Shown: positions 10,827 through 22,125, counted from the first letter of the stretch. The stretch is 64,000 nt of DNA from Niebla homalea (GCA_019925105.1 JAHGAU010000029.1:310001-374000), one strand, 5' to 3'. Notes: a model not told the origin generated them from the letters alone. Made by a program: numbers and translations.

Positions 10827-12241
10827 ATGAGCTCATCGAAAAGACTCAAACGGAGCAAAGCGCCATTGGAGCTCATGGAGCTTAAACAGCGTGATTGGAA
10901 CGCCATCGTAAGTCAAGAGACAAAGACAATGCACCTTTCGCAAGCAGAGGAAGTCAAATTCCTCTCTTCCAAGAACTCAAATTGTACGTGGCGGTCTACA
11001 AGTCGCATATATCATATATTGACCCCGTACAGTGGCTCGTTATCTCGCGTTTCACCCCGAAATGGCGCATGAGTTGATGGTATCATGTTGGTCTGCAGAG
11101 CGCGTGATTCGGCGTTACGAACGCTGCTTTTCCCAACAACACCACTGTGTACGCCGACAGATGATTACGACGTGGCTTGCGGGAGATCCGAGGCGTTTGA
11201 CGCCCTTCTACCTGGGGAGCCTAAGGTTCATCAGAATCCCAAAAACAGGCCGGTCCCGACATGGCGAGAGATCAATGCATATATCTCCGGAACATCAAAG
11301 CAGCTGTTGGCGGGAGAGGTCCTGGCTCCTCACTTCGAATACATGGGCATAGGAGAACGCGTCAGAATACTGAAGTACAAGGATTGATTCAGGCATTGAG
11401 AGTGAGTCATCCGGATACTGCTACTATCCACCATTTTAAGGTGAGCTTAATCGTGTCTAGTTGAGATTAGCGCCAAGCAGTGGCTTTTCATCTGGGACCG
11501 CCTTGTCTCCAGCTGCTGTACTTCTACGGAGATACAGGAGGTCGAGCTCGATTCGCTGCACAGAGCTTATCGTGAGCTCCAATGCACCACTTACAGCTCT
11601 TGGATGTTCCCTATAGTAGAACAGCGCGACGTCGTTATGAAACAGCTCGAACATCGTCTACGTACTGCTCATGCTGGAAGCCCGGCTCCAAGCGGTAAAT
11701 ATTGCGTCGACCCTGAATCGCTCTAAAAGTCTTGGAACTGATGTTTTTGCAGACTATTGCTGTCCGTTCAAAGAGCCTACCGGCAACAGCTTCAAAACCT
11801 TTCTGTCCAAACAAGAAGCCGCGGCGATTGTCTGTAAAGAGCGGATCGATAAAAATGAATCTACTGAACTTCACGGCTACGATCCAGTGATAAAGATTGA
11901 AATGGAGAACCTAGGTGTGAAGGTAGGACCTCGAGGGATCAAACGCCGCAGGGCGGATATTTGACAGTGATGCCTCTGATACTTCTGGCGCCAAGGATAG
12001 CATCTACGAACGTGGAAACTCGCTGAGCTATCTGTCGAAGGAGACTCGAGCTCAGCTCGATGCCTTCAAGGAAGCAGGAGGCATTCCGGCGAGCCAGATG
12101 GCGTCATCTATTGTGTACGACTTGGAAGGAGATGGATGCCTACCCCTTGACGTGATGGACCTTGTGGAAGAGCTAGAAGAAGAGTGTGCTTCAGATGACC
12201 TCTTAGTCGCGATGATTGAGAAATTGAGGGATATTTGTTGA
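10827..12241 (+). CDS. Unknown multi-exon protein, first half of model unresolved
   Basis: I recognise no family. The 3' half is well supported. An exon from about 11466 (or 11461) to 11694 encodes AKQWLFIWDRLV and MKQLEHRLRTAH. Exon 11753..11922 follows a 58-nt intron (11695..11752, GTAAAT...GCAG). Exon 11996..12241 follows intron 11923..11995 and encodes YLSKETRAQLDAFKEAGG, then an acidic tail LVEELEEECASDDL ending at TGA 12241. The 5' half starts MSSSKRLKRSKAPLELMELK at 10827 and has an intron 10984..11032 (GTACGT...ACAG). Coding-like frame 0 runs 11085..11387 (PVPTWREINAYISG, LAPHFEYMGIGER), but I could not join it to its neighbours with good splice sites. Either an intron near 11361..11465 uses a GTCAGA donor, or there is a frameshift and the gene is damaged. 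Confidence 0.45.
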
Positions 12242-12244
12242 ACC

Positions 12245-12438
12245 ATGGCAGCTAACAGCAGGCTCTCTGGTGCTCGCTATCTGGCCGTCTGGCTATTCGT
12301 CCTGTAAGTATGGTATTGAAGCCTAGTCGTTGTTATGCGAATGAAGTCAGAAACCCCTTGATTCCTATCACGACGATGGGAGGTCCAGAGTCAACGGAAT
12401 CGATAGAGAAAGGTCAACTTTGCGGCGTTGATCGATGA
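12245..12438 (+). CDS. Possible 48-aa membrane microprotein
   Basis: ATG 12245 opens a frame with a hydrophobic segment (YLAVWLFVL) that runs straight into a GTAAGT donor at 12304. A 47-nt intron ends at CAG 12350. The second exon 12351..12438 continues NPLIPITTMGG and stops at TGA. The predicted 48-aa product has one possible signal anchor. The ATG lies three bases after the stop of the preceding gene and in the same frame, so it might instead be a read-through or alternatively spliced tail of that gene. No homologue is recognised. Confidence 0.25.
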
Positions 12439-12602
12439 TCTCCTTGTGAGCGTTACTGTAACGAATGCGTGAAGGTATCAGGGAATATTTATAGAGAATT
12501 GTGGCTCAAGCTCGAGCTCGAGCTCATCGAAAATTGGCTCCTCAGCAAAGCTAACGCCAAATGCCCCTATCCCTTTCTAATTCTCCTCTTAATGTGGACT
12601 CC

Positions 12603-12844
12603 TTACCAAGGATGCACCCCCTCATGCACCAATTTTCCCACATCCCCATCCCTCCTCCCTTCCACCACATCCACCACCACCTGCGCCCCACCCTCGGGAT
12701 CGCCCGCGCCCCTCGCCTTCGCCGCCGCAGCATTACCACTCAATCCCGTAGCCTGGGTGAATACCCGATGTCAGCACCGCCAGTAGAATAGGAGACGCGA
12801 CTCAACCAAGCCGAATCCTGCGACGGCTCCCCTGATCTGGTGCT

Positions 12845-12876
<32 letters not shown>

Positions 12877-13946
12877 GCTCCGAAAAATTCGCGGGTGGCC
12901 GTTGAAGATGCTGTGTAGAGAAGAACAGTCCACCCTTCCAACGCAGAGATTTTATCAGGAGAGCAAAAAAACGAACTCACCCGAAACCCCGGATCGACCG
13001 CAAACACCTTGATCCCCTCCTTACCCAAGATCTTGGCCTGCTGCACGGCCACCATGTTGAGGGCGGCCTTGCTCGCCCGGTAAGCCGTCACGTCCAGGGC
13101 GTGGTATGCGTCGCTCGGGTCGCTCGCCAGGGTGATGCTGCCCAAACCGCTGCTTAGGTACACGATCCGGGGGGCTACACCGTGGATCGTATTCAAATAT
13201 CAGTATACGAATTAGCTCAGCTTGGAGACAGATAGACGGGAGCGAGGTTTCAGGGCCAAATCGCTCCCCCGCAAAGAAGCCACGCCCAAAAAGACCAAAG
13301 ATAAAGTAAAAATCCTCTATCACTCACACACCGGCGCCTCCCTCAACAGCCCCAAACACGCCTCCGTCATCCCCACCGCGCCCACCACATTCGTCCCCAT
13401 CGCCGCCGCCGCATCCTCCCGCAGACTCCCGCACTTCGGACTGATCCCCGCGTTGTTGACGAGCACGCTCAGGTAACCGTGGTCCCTGCCCACGCGCTCC
13501 ACGGCCGCACGGACGGACTGCGGGTCCGTGACGTCGAGTTCGAGGGCGGAGAGGGTGGTGGTGGTGGTGGTGGTGGTGGTGGTGGTACCAGGGGCGTCGT
13601 TGGGGTGGGGGAGGAGGCTGGAAATGGCGGTGGTGGCGGAGGAGAGGTGCCGGGAGCAGAGGATGATGTGTTTGGCCTGCCCGCCGGATGATGATGACGA
13701 GGGGAGGAGGAGGCGGGCGGTTGCGAGGCCGAGGCCTGTGTTGGCGCCTGTGTACGCGGGAGCGGGGGTGAGTATGTGTGAGAGGGGGTGATGCGGGGGG
13801 GGGCGGAAAAAGGGGTGGCGGTGATGGGGGTGGGGGTGGAGGTGCAGGACAAGTTTCAAAGGAGGGTGGGGAGCGAGAATGTTCGGTCGGGGGGGGATGG
13901 TGTCTGACGCACCGGTGATGAGGATGACGTTTTTAGATGAAGACAT
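12603..13946 (-). CDS. Short-chain dehydrogenase/reductase (SDR)
   Basis: NAD(P)-dependent oxidoreductase of the classical SDR fold, about 265 aa. Model: exons 13913..13946, 13328..13747, 12981..13174 and 12603..12752, introns of 165, 153 and 228 nt, all in phase. The cofactor motif TGANTGLG is assembled across intron 1. LVNNAG follows, then the serine strand IVYLSSGLG and the catalytic YRASK. The substrate is unknown; the layout resembles carbonyl-reductase-like fungal SDRs. Between strands 2 and 3 an 11-residue poly-Thr run, encoded by a GGT/ACC repeat, is inserted. The C-terminal exon reads ATGLSGNAAAAKARGAG and ends HEGVHPW. The introns are longer than elsewhere in the window; intron 3 holds a CT microsatellite. 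Confidence 0.88.
12846..12870. repeat. (CT)n microsatellite in SDR intron 3
   Basis: About 12 CT units in an uninterrupted run within intron 12753..12980 of the SDR gene, where a pyrimidine/purine tract could influence splicing. Confidence 0.9.
13554..13586. repeat. (GGT)11 trinucleotide repeat coding for poly-Thr
   Basis: Eleven GGT units on the plus strand (ACC on the coding strand) give eleven consecutive threonines inside the SDR. The length is likely to vary between isolates. Confidence 0.9.
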
Positions 13947-16900
13947 GTTGCTTCCTTTAAAATGCTCGACAGTGTTTTAAATGGCAATTGACGGGCTGTG
14001 TCGATACGCGTTTAGGGTCTGCTGGTTACTCGGTGCTTATCGAGAAGCGTTGTGAAAGTCGGGAGGAACGGTCAAGCTTTTGACTCTCGGGATGTTAATA
14101 TATTTTTACATCTGTCGGGTGTACGCACGATTACAAGGCAGATGCATGACGGATATCGTCGGTGGAGTTTAGCGACTGGAGGCTGGTTGCAGACGGCGTT
14201 TAACGACGTAATTACGCGTGCAACTTTTTGCAATCAATAATTTCGAAAAATTTTGGTCGGAGACCAAGTACCGCCCCATGGCAGCTGATGCGGAATACGT
14301 TAAATCTGGAAGTTACTGTCGAGGATGCCAAATGCCAACGGCAGCTCGAAGCTGTAACTCTAACAACGAGATTTTGATTGAAATAGTATGACAGATGGTC
14401 AGCCTTGCAAGGCACATGTAAATTAATTGCACACAAATCATCGGCAGGCCAAACCGATGCTTTTCTCTCTCCTTATATTTGGAGCAATGGAGCTCTTACG
14501 ATCACCACACCAGTGGATCCTTTCAGAACACCACTTCGCGATCCCGATGGCAAGACCATTCCTAAGATTCATGTCTTCCTATACTATATCCTAGCTTTTC
14601 TGCTGTGGTTTCTCCTATATCTCTTACAATATTTCCGCGACATCCTCCCTCGCCCCTGAGCCACAGATTTAAGACTTTTATGACAGATCATCCTTCCGTT
14701 GTACAACCCTGTGCTATCCAATTTTGAGGCCCAGAAGAGTTGCTGTGCCCAAGATTGACCAGGCTGCGCTCTGGGACAATGAGAACATGTGGAGGTATGC
14801 TCAATATTGATGACAATAAGTCAGAGGGTTCAGGTCATGACGAAACACAAGCCGATTACAGCAGATTGAGCGACAAAAGCCGGCTAGCAGATCCGTGAGA
14901 GTAGACTGTCACACCAACACGTACAGCGGTGTTGGTGACTGAGGTGGGCACTTCTTGTACAACCAGGTATGGATGGCCTAAGTCAGGCAAACTAACACAT
15001 GTATGTAATGCAGGCATAGCAGTGGCAATCGCCGACACGAAGATATTTCAGCAAAAGATTGAGATGTTGTATTCAGTCTATCTGCAGATGCAGGCTTGGT
15101 GGTAAATGTGGGTCTCTGTACTGGTTGCGTTTGCTTGTGGTGTCTGTTTGTATTGGGTGACGTAAGAAGGTATCATCGCATACTGGGGGGGTGAAATTTG
15201 GTGCTTTAATCATGCTAGTAAATGAGAGTGCAGGCATTCAAGGTGTCTCGTGGTGGTCAGTTCGCTGACTTAGTGCAGAGTTGTTGTGTTTCGGAGCATG
15301 GTGAGGAGTGATAGCGTCAGGCTTGCGTGAGGGGCGAAGGGGGCAGGTCTCGCTGCTCCGAATCTATCCAGAAAGTGCCCGGCGGTTTCCCGACCGACGC
15401 GAAATTCGAATGCTTGTAGTCTATCTCCCAGAATATTGTGTCTCCTCTGTACCAGGTCTGGACTTCTGAGTGATTGTGAGTCTTCCAAACGCAGCTATGT
15501 AATGTTGATTGATGCGCTCACCAGGCATTGCAAGGTCATTGGCAGGCTGCTTCATTACACACATGTGGTTTTTGAGAAGAGGAAAACAGCGAACTGCCAG
15601 GAACGGTTTGTCCTTGAGATTGTCCTCTCCTTCAACGTTGTTCCTTGCCCTGTGGTCAGTTGCCGCTGTGGAGATCTGAAGGTAAGGATTCTCACAGGTC
15701 ATCGACACCTTTTTTGGCGACTTGATCTAGTCTTAGGTGATACAGGTCTTCGTATTGGGGACCGGGCTTGCTTCGGGTACTAAACAGGCCGACTATAACT
15801 AACATTGCGTTGATGTGGAGGAGGGGTTGATGGAGCTCTTTCTAGGAAAGGAGGAGACCTCATCAGTCCTGGTGCACTACTTTGAAGCGCTTGCACACTA
15901 ACCAAATGATTGATCTTGAACGGACTATACAGGTCATTTGGGCTCTGAATCTTTGAAGCGAAATTGGTAATCATTTTCGAGACCTCCCATAACTTAGGCT
16001 GGCGATGTGTCTGATACCTGAAGCCGTTGCTTAGCCTTGGATGGGATGTACGTAAATATATCCCAACTTACGTGACCAAAAAGTGGTAACCTTCGACTCC
16101 ACTCTCCAAGTGATAATCATACTTCTTCCACTGGCTACCTCCCCGAACATTGAATCCTTTTTCGTCGTACATAGTCGATCGTCAGTCATCCAATCCTCAG
16201 AATATCTCGAATCAAGCTTTCTTGAACATAATTCATATTGAAAAGTTGCTGGAGGACCAGAGCACATACCACTCTTTTATGCGAATTCCAGCATGCCCGT
16301 ACTACACCGCTCCCGCAAACTCAGCCTGCAATCGAAAAACAGTGTCGCCATTGAAACAAACCTGCTTACAGGAGTCCTCCAGATGACCCAATGTGACGTT
16401 TCGTTGCTGGCGTAAAGGTAGACATATCCTGCCAATAGCGCGAATTCCTTCAAGTCACGCAATTCGGATCCAGGTCCCAATTGGCTTCGAGGGTGCTTCC
16501 TTGGCACAGGAGTGGCTGCGAATTATCAATACCAGGGGTCAAAAACACTCTTTCGAAACGTAACCAAAGTGAACGCGCCCGCATGACCGCTTGTGGGACA
16601 TCAATCGCTTTAAGCCAACCTGTATTCCAGGATGACGACGCACTTCCGAGCCTTGACGAAAATGATTCTGCCTCGTTTGAAACGCAAAGAGAATGAATGT
16701 GCCTATACGACCAGCGAAATGACAAGAAAGAACCTGACTTCATACATATCCACTGATGATGACTCTGTTTTGAAACAGATGGAGGCTCAATTCACCTAGG
16801 AGCGCCCCCCACGAGACAGGACCTACCTCAAATAATCATCCATCTCTGAAATGACGCCATACTGAAGCGTAGGGAAAATGATAGCGCAATGTATGCCTTC

Positions 16901-16958
16901 CCGAATTGTGCAACCTCTGTTGTGTTCGAGAAACGCTGCCACATTCCATGAGCTCAGG
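13947..16958. other. Gene-poor stretch of 3 kb
   Basis: No complete gene could be supported. A plus-strand frame at 14405..14659 ends with a hydrophobic helix (YYILAFLLWFLLYLLQYF) but has no recognisable family. On the minus strand, frames at 16450..16743 and 16277..16507 look partly coding (LAGYVYLYASNETSHWVIW before a GTAAGC donor), but they lie in different frames and could not be joined. This may be a decayed gene. Confidence 0.35.
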
Positions 16959-18161
16959 TCAGTTGTTCGTGCGTTTCTCACTGTCGGTTGCGATCAATGG
17001 CTCCACTTTGGACCGCACTTTCCATTTCAGCCAGACAATCCAGATTGTGAGCACAGCGGCAGTCAGAGGTACAGTGACAGCAAGATAAAGCCACCAATTC
17101 GGGCTGACTTTGAGCACATGCTTGTCTTCCTGTTCGACCTGAGAGAAGACCATACTGAAAATTGTCGCAACGAATGTTCCAGGCAGGATGACCATGGTCA
17201 AAGCAGCAATCATCTTCATGGCGATGCTGTTTCGCTTGGTATCAATGGCGATCATCCTCGATCGGTCTGCAGTGGCTAGATTGGCGCGCCTCTCGCGTTG
17301 CACAATTAGGTTGTCGACGGTCTTCACTTGCATCTCAATTCGATAGATCAACTCCAAAAGCTGTCGGCCACGATTTCGGGCATAGAACGCACTGAGTTCC
17401 ATTGAATATCGGGTCTTCTCTGCTGACACGGTGATCTTGTGATGGTCTTCAGACTCGTCGTGATGTTGACGTAGTCTTTTCCGGGTGAGCGTTCTATGCT
17501 GGTGCAGTAAAACTGCAAGGCAGTCGGCTTGAAAGCTGGTTGTTCGATCCACGAAATGGATATGTCCACCCATACGCTGAAGGTACAAAGTCGACTGGCA
17601 GGTAATGTGTTCTTGCTTTTGTATCTCTCTCCCCCTCAAAGGAGACAGACCTGTCAGATCTTCCGCATCTAGCACCTTATGATCCACGGCTAAGCGCTTC
17701 AAATCAGTGAGTTCAGAGAAATCAGCAAATATAGTAGCAAGAATATCAAAGGGATCGTCATGCTGAAATCCAGGAGTTGGGGTCGAGAAGGCATGCATAA
17801 GCGCGCTCTCAATCCACGCCAGACGACTGCCAATGATCAGAGTTGTGGTAGATGCAGTCCACACATCATATTGATCATGTATGGTGGACCATGGAGGAGC
17901 TTTATTGGGTAGCTTGATCAAGATGCGCCTTACGTTCAAGCCAGGATTCTTGGTTGCAGGGGAGAAAGCATTGTTCGAGGCAAAGACACCATTGTTGTTG
18001 ATCAGAGCATCAATGAAGTTCGGAGGCAGAGGAAGATAGTGCATAAGCTCTAAGAAGAGGTCCTTTCCAATAGGTACACCATAGTGGAGCGTCCCAGGCA
18101 CCTTGGCATCGAGTTTCAGAAGACTTTCTCGAACAGCAAGTGCCCTGGAAATGACGAACAT
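16959..18161 (-). CDS. CorA-like divalent-cation-transporter-fold membrane protein
   Basis: A single-exon frame of 400 aa from ATG 18161. The C-terminus has the CorA-type architecture: a long helical region (LLELIYRIEMQVKTVDNLIVQ), then a first transmembrane helix (IAALTMVILPGTFVATIF, about residues 318-340), a short acidic loop (SQVEQEDKH) and a second helix (WWLYLAVTVPLTAAVLTI). The conserved Gly-Met-Asn signature of true Mg2+ channels is replaced by Ser-Met-Val, as in many fungal CorA-like proteins whose transport role is unproven. The N-terminal region (HYLPLPPNFIDALI, TLIIGSRLAWIESALMHAF) is typical of the same fungal family. An extra upstream exon is possible, since the frame is open to about 18215. 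Confidence 0.75.
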   Translation of the reverse strand: MFVISRALAVRESLLKLDAKVPGTLHYGVPIGKDLFLELMHYLPLPPNFIDALINNNGVFASNNAFSPATKNPGLNVRRILIKLPNKAPPWSTIHDQYDVWTASTTTLIIGSRLAWIESALMHAFSTPTPGFQHDDPFDILATIFADFSELTDLKRLAVDHKVLDAEDLTGLSPLRGREIQKQEHITCQSTLYLQRMGGHIHFVDRTTSFQADCLAVLLHQHRTLTRKRLRQHHDESEDHHKITVSAEKTRYSMELSAFYARNRGRQLLELIYRIEMQVKTVDNLIVQRERRANLATADRSRMIAIDTKRNSIAMKMIAALTMVILPGTFVATIFSMVFSQVEQEDKHVLKVSPNWWLYLAVTVPLTAAVLTIWIVWLKWKVRSKVEPLIATDSEKRTNN

Positions 18162-19396
18162 CGGATATGTGCTTACAAGACTTGATGTTTGGGTGGCGGA
18201 TGCTGTGACAAGCCCTGGACACGTTCAGCATGCCTTTTAATTGAATGTCGAATATGACCGCATACCTTTATATTTTTGAGTGTGACGTCTGAACAGAGCT
18301 CTAGAGATTCGCATGAGCCTATGGATCAAGCAAACGTTGAGCGCTACAGACCGCCGTGTCCATTGACGACGGTAAAGTAATTGAACGACTCCCTTTCCTT
18401 GAATCCGATTCTTTCGTTGATATGTCTCTGTGTCCGACCGCCATTCATATATCTGGCGTCGAAATGAGGGCTGGTAAAAGACCACTGATCAGACTTCGCA
18501 TTGCCGATTTCTGTTGCTGTAGGACAGATATTCTCTCAGCAGTACTTGCATACGGCCACTTGAGAGCCAAGTGGGACACTTCGCCTTATGACTTTCTTCC
18601 ATGGGTACTCTGGCCTCATTTAGACCCTACATAAGACTCTCATGAAGCTACTGCACGACCAACTCATAAGTGGTACGTCCTGGACATTGGTACCCTGGCT
18701 GCGCAGCCTCCAGGCGCACCGCAAGGCATGCTTCGCCTTCCACATGACGGACATGGAGGGCCATCATAAAAATGTTCGAGTCGACATTGGCTTCTCCTGT
18801 TGATGATTCTGCCCGTGGCAACATCATTCTGGACTCCAATCTGAGCAGTTGACATGTAGAACGCGCTTTCGTCCCCACTATGACTCTAAGAGGATCAAAT
18901 GTGTAAATATTTATCCTGGTCATTACAAGCGGACCAGTCCAATACAAGTTCACTTTCAACAGATATCGTGAAGACTCTGCAGGCAGGTACACTGCCAGTT
19001 GCAAAGAAATTTGCGTCAGCCTTGGCATTCCTGCACTCTGCATGATGACAACATTGTACCTTTGTAACATAAAATGATAGTGTCCGAAAAAGGAAACTTG
19101 ATATTCTGAGAATAATCAACGATCACTCACTTCCAAAATTTCACCGTAGTCTTTCCACATTTCTTGCATTTCTTCTTCATCCACACAGACTTAACCGCCA
19201 TACTCTCATTACTTTCGGCATGTGCGGCCCGAAAATATCCTATGCTAATTATAACGCGACAGACAAGCATTTCCAAATCCGAATGCAGCCATCAAGCGGA
19301 CGCTCTCTTCCGGCGTTTGGTGCGTTGGTGAGCCTACGCTTTTTTCCCTGCGAACGGGTGAGAATGTCTACGATATACATACTGTAAAATGTACAT
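18162..19396. other. Intergenic between CorA-like and P450 genes
   Basis: Divergent promoter region of 1.2 kb. Frames at 18356..18634 (+) and 18648..19070 (-) have no motif or splice support. No RNA gene was seen. Confidence 0.4.
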
Positions 19397-21352
19397 ATGA
19401 ACAGAACTATGATTACAATAACACTTTCTGCATGCTTGGTGCTCATCGCCACATATCTCCTCAAGCTCATCGCACAGTTGCGCAGAAATATCGCAGCCGC
19501 GAAGGCATCCGGCATACCCTATACGATTGCACCCTTCTTTGCGACCAATCGCGCTTACATGTTGTGTTGCATATTCTTGCTTCCCTTATATCGATTGTTT
19601 CCCAAGACCTGGACAGAATGGTGGGTCGACATGACTCTCGACTGGGGCTGGTCGCGCCGTTACGAAGCCTTTGCGACAATGGGAGCAGACACTTTCCTTG
19701 TCGTTTCGCCCGAAAGAATCATGATGCACGTGGCAGAAGCGTCGGTCATCACCCAGATCACCTCTCGGAAGTCTGATTTCCCCAAAGCCTTGGAAGTCTA
19801 TGAGATGCTACGAGTGTACGGGACCAATATCGTGACAGTCGAGGGTCAGGAATGGAGAAGGCACCGCAAGATTGTCAATCAGTCATTTGGAGAGAAGAAC
19901 AATCACTTGGTCTTTAAGGAGACATTGGCGCAGACACATGATATGGTCAACGGCTGGTTCGGGAAGGACAAAGAGCGGACGGGCTCATTACGCACCATTG
20001 CTGACGATGCAATGCGATTGAGTCTACACATCATAAGCAGCGCCGGCTTTGGCGTCCCCATGGCTTGGCCTGGCTCGGACGACCACCAGAAGAAACTGGT
20101 CAATGGGCACAAAATGACATATACTGCCGCGCTGGGATCTTTGCTGCACAACATCGTCCCCGTCATCGCCTTACCAACCTCTCTACTCAAGATCCTTCCC
20201 TTTGAACTCGCACGATCAAGCTACCAGGCCTACCTCGAATGGGGTCAATACATGCGCGAAATGTACAACGACAAGAAGGGTCTCATCCTTGCCGGCAAAG
20301 AAGGCGACACCCTCGACCTCATGACCTCCATGGTGAAAGGCTCCGATATCACCTCCCAAGAATCCTCAACCGCCACCAGCACCCCTAGCATCCCCGCAAC
20401 CCCCTCCCTCTCGGAGGAAGAAATCATGGGTAACGCCTTCATCTTCATCCTCGCCGGCCACGAAACCACCGCCAACTCCATCCACTTCTCCCTCGTCTAC
20501 CTCGCCCTCAACATCCCTGCCCAACGCCACCTCCAACGTGACCTCGACTCCACCTTTCAAGGACGACCCAGCTCGGAATGGGACTACGACCACGACATCC
20601 CCAAACTCTTCGGCAACATGGCCGGCGCCGTCTTGAACGAGGAGCTCCGCCTCCTTCCCCCCACGACGCAGATCCCCAAGAAGACCGAACCCCACACCCC
20701 GCAATCCATCATCGCCAACGGACGCAAATGCACCGTCCCCGCCAACACCTACATCGTCCTCTCCCCCCACTGCGCGCACCGGAACCCGAACCAGTGGCCC
20801 CACGGCCCGCCAGCAGATCCGGCCAACCCATCCCACCCGCTCTCGAACCGCGACAACGATCTGGAGGAGTTCAAACCCGAGAGGTGGCTCCTGGCCCCCG
20901 ATTCCACCAAACAGACCACCACCCACGACGGCACCGCCGCCGCCGCCTTCATGAACCGTGGTGGCCCCGCCAACGACGAAAGCGACACCACCGCACCGGA
21001 CACGTCCCCGCAGCTCTACCGCCCCCCCAGGGGCGCATACATCCCCTTCAGCGACGGGCAGCGCGCGTGCATCGGGCGGCGGTTCGCGCAGATCGAGTTG
21101 CTCACCTTCCTGGCGTACGTGTTCTCGCAGTACTCGGTGGAACTGTGCGTGTCCGAGTGGGTATGTGATGATGGTGATGATGGTGCGGCGTTCGACAAAT
21201 TAACGGAATCCGGGAAACGGGAAGCCTGGGGGAAAGCGAGAGCCAAGGTCGAACACCAGATGATCCACGATATGGGCAGTATGATCACGTTGCAGCTGCG
21301 CAGGGGTTGCATACCGCTGCGGTTGGTGAGGAGGGGGAAGGAGAGATTTTGA
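19397..21352 (+). CDS. Cytochrome P450 monooxygenase, intronless, 651 aa
   Basis: Haem-thiolate monooxygenase anchored in the ER by an N-terminal helix (ITLSACLVLIATYLLKLI). The diagnostic motifs are in order. The I-helix oxygen-binding motif is FILAGHETTANS. The K-helix ExxR is EELR in NEELRLLPP. The PERW motif is FKPERWLL. The haem loop is PFSDGQRACIGRRFA with the iron ligand Cys558. At 651 aa it is 100-150 residues longer than most P450s. The excess lies in low-complexity insertions: one before the I-helix (SSTATSTPSIPATPS), one before PERW rich in Pro and Asn, one of about 45 residues between PERW and the haem loop, and an acidic loop near the end. The substrate cannot be told from sequence, and no biosynthetic backbone gene is adjacent. 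No intron is needed, and codon use shifts to GC-rich in the 3' half. Confidence 0.92.
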   Translation: MNRTMITITLSACLVLIATYLLKLIAQLRRNIAAAKASGIPYTIAPFFATNRAYMLCCIFLLPLYRLFPKTWTEWWVDMTLDWGWSRRYEAFATMGADTFLVVSPERIMMHVAEASVITQITSRKSDFPKALEVYEMLRVYGTNIVTVEGQEWRRHRKIVNQSFGEKNNHLVFKETLAQTHDMVNGWFGKDKERTGSLRTIADDAMRLSLHIISSAGFGVPMAWPGSDDHQKKLVNGHKMTYTAALGSLLHNIVPVIALPTSLLKILPFELARSSYQAYLEWGQYMREMYNDKKGLILAGKEGDTLDLMTSMVKGSDITSQESSTATSTPSIPATPSLSEEEIMGNAFIFILAGHETTANSIHFSLVYLALNIPAQRHLQRDLDSTFQGRPSSEWDYDHDIPKLFGNMAGAVLNEELRLLPPTTQIPKKTEPHTPQSIIANGRKCTVPANTYIVLSPHCAHRNPNQWPHGPPADPANPSHPLSNRDNDLEEFKPERWLLAPDSTKQTTTHDGTAAAAFMNRGGPANDESDTTAPDTSPQLYRPPRGAYIPFSDGQRACIGRRFAQIELLTFLAYVFSQYSVELCVSEWVCDDGDDGAAFDKLTESGKREAWGKARAKVEHQMIHDMGSMITLQLRRGCIPLRLVRRGKERF

Positions 21353-22125
21353 ACCACCACCATTATTGTATGAGGGAAGTCCATTTTGCAGCAGTGCAGC
21401 GGTCATGGGTTCGGGGGATGTTTTTTTTTTTGGATTTATCTCCACGTGCTGCATGCTGGCCATGATGTGCGCTGTGGAGATGTTTGTGTATATACTGGAT
21501 AAACAGGCGATAAATATCTATCACATCTACATATTTCTGCACGTGTCGGCTCGTGGCTGCCATGACAAAATTGTTCCCGAGAGTCGTGAAATGCCGGGTC
21601 CAGGTAGCATGGGCACTTCTGAAACGTGGAGGAAAGTGCACCTAAAGTTCAACGCTGGCGGAGCATAAGGAAAGTAGAGTGTGATGAGGGCAGAGCATGA
21701 TGGAAGATGGTGCATAACAAGGACAGAACAGAATCCAAACACTGGGATTTATGGGCTGACCATGGCAGGGGAAGCAATCGCAGGTGCGGAATCCGGTGGG
21801 CGTAGAATGTAAAGTGGGCATAGTGGAACACAGATAATGTATAATGCGAGCCGGATATAAAGTCCATAGAATATGACATAGGCATATAAAGTAGAGGCGC
21901 AATCTGATGTGGGCAGAATTCGAGCGGGGCAGGAAGTAACGTGGACGCTCGAATGCTGGCATCGAAGAAAAGTCTATGCATCCTAAACCGGACAAGTAAC
22001 TATGCTTTGCACTTCCGCGTACGGACCGTGGCGGGCCACCATATATAACGCCTTTGAAGCCAAGGGTGCTGTGCAGTGCGGATCCAGTCCCCTCCCTGTG
22101 CTCCTTCCATCCCGTATATATTAAC
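21353..22125. other. Intergenic between convergent genes
   Basis: 3' flanks of the P450 gene (+) and the coiled-coil gene (-). It contains a T run at 21420..21432 and no supported gene. Confidence 0.45.

Noticed and set aside
13469..13852. Pro/Thr/Ser-rich and Gly/Val-rich frames around the GGT repeat
   Set aside because: They are translations of the trinucleotide repeat and SDR intron 1 in wrong frames; the SDR model uses every motif.
14405..14659. 84-codon frame with a C-terminal hydrophobic helix
   Set aside because: The helix is real in translation, but there is no family, promoter or splice evidence. It may be a remnant; not called.
20366..21384. Several long minus- and plus-strand frames over the P450 3' half
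   Set aside because: GC-rich codon usage removes stops in the other frames. The P450 frame carries the ExxR and haem motifs.
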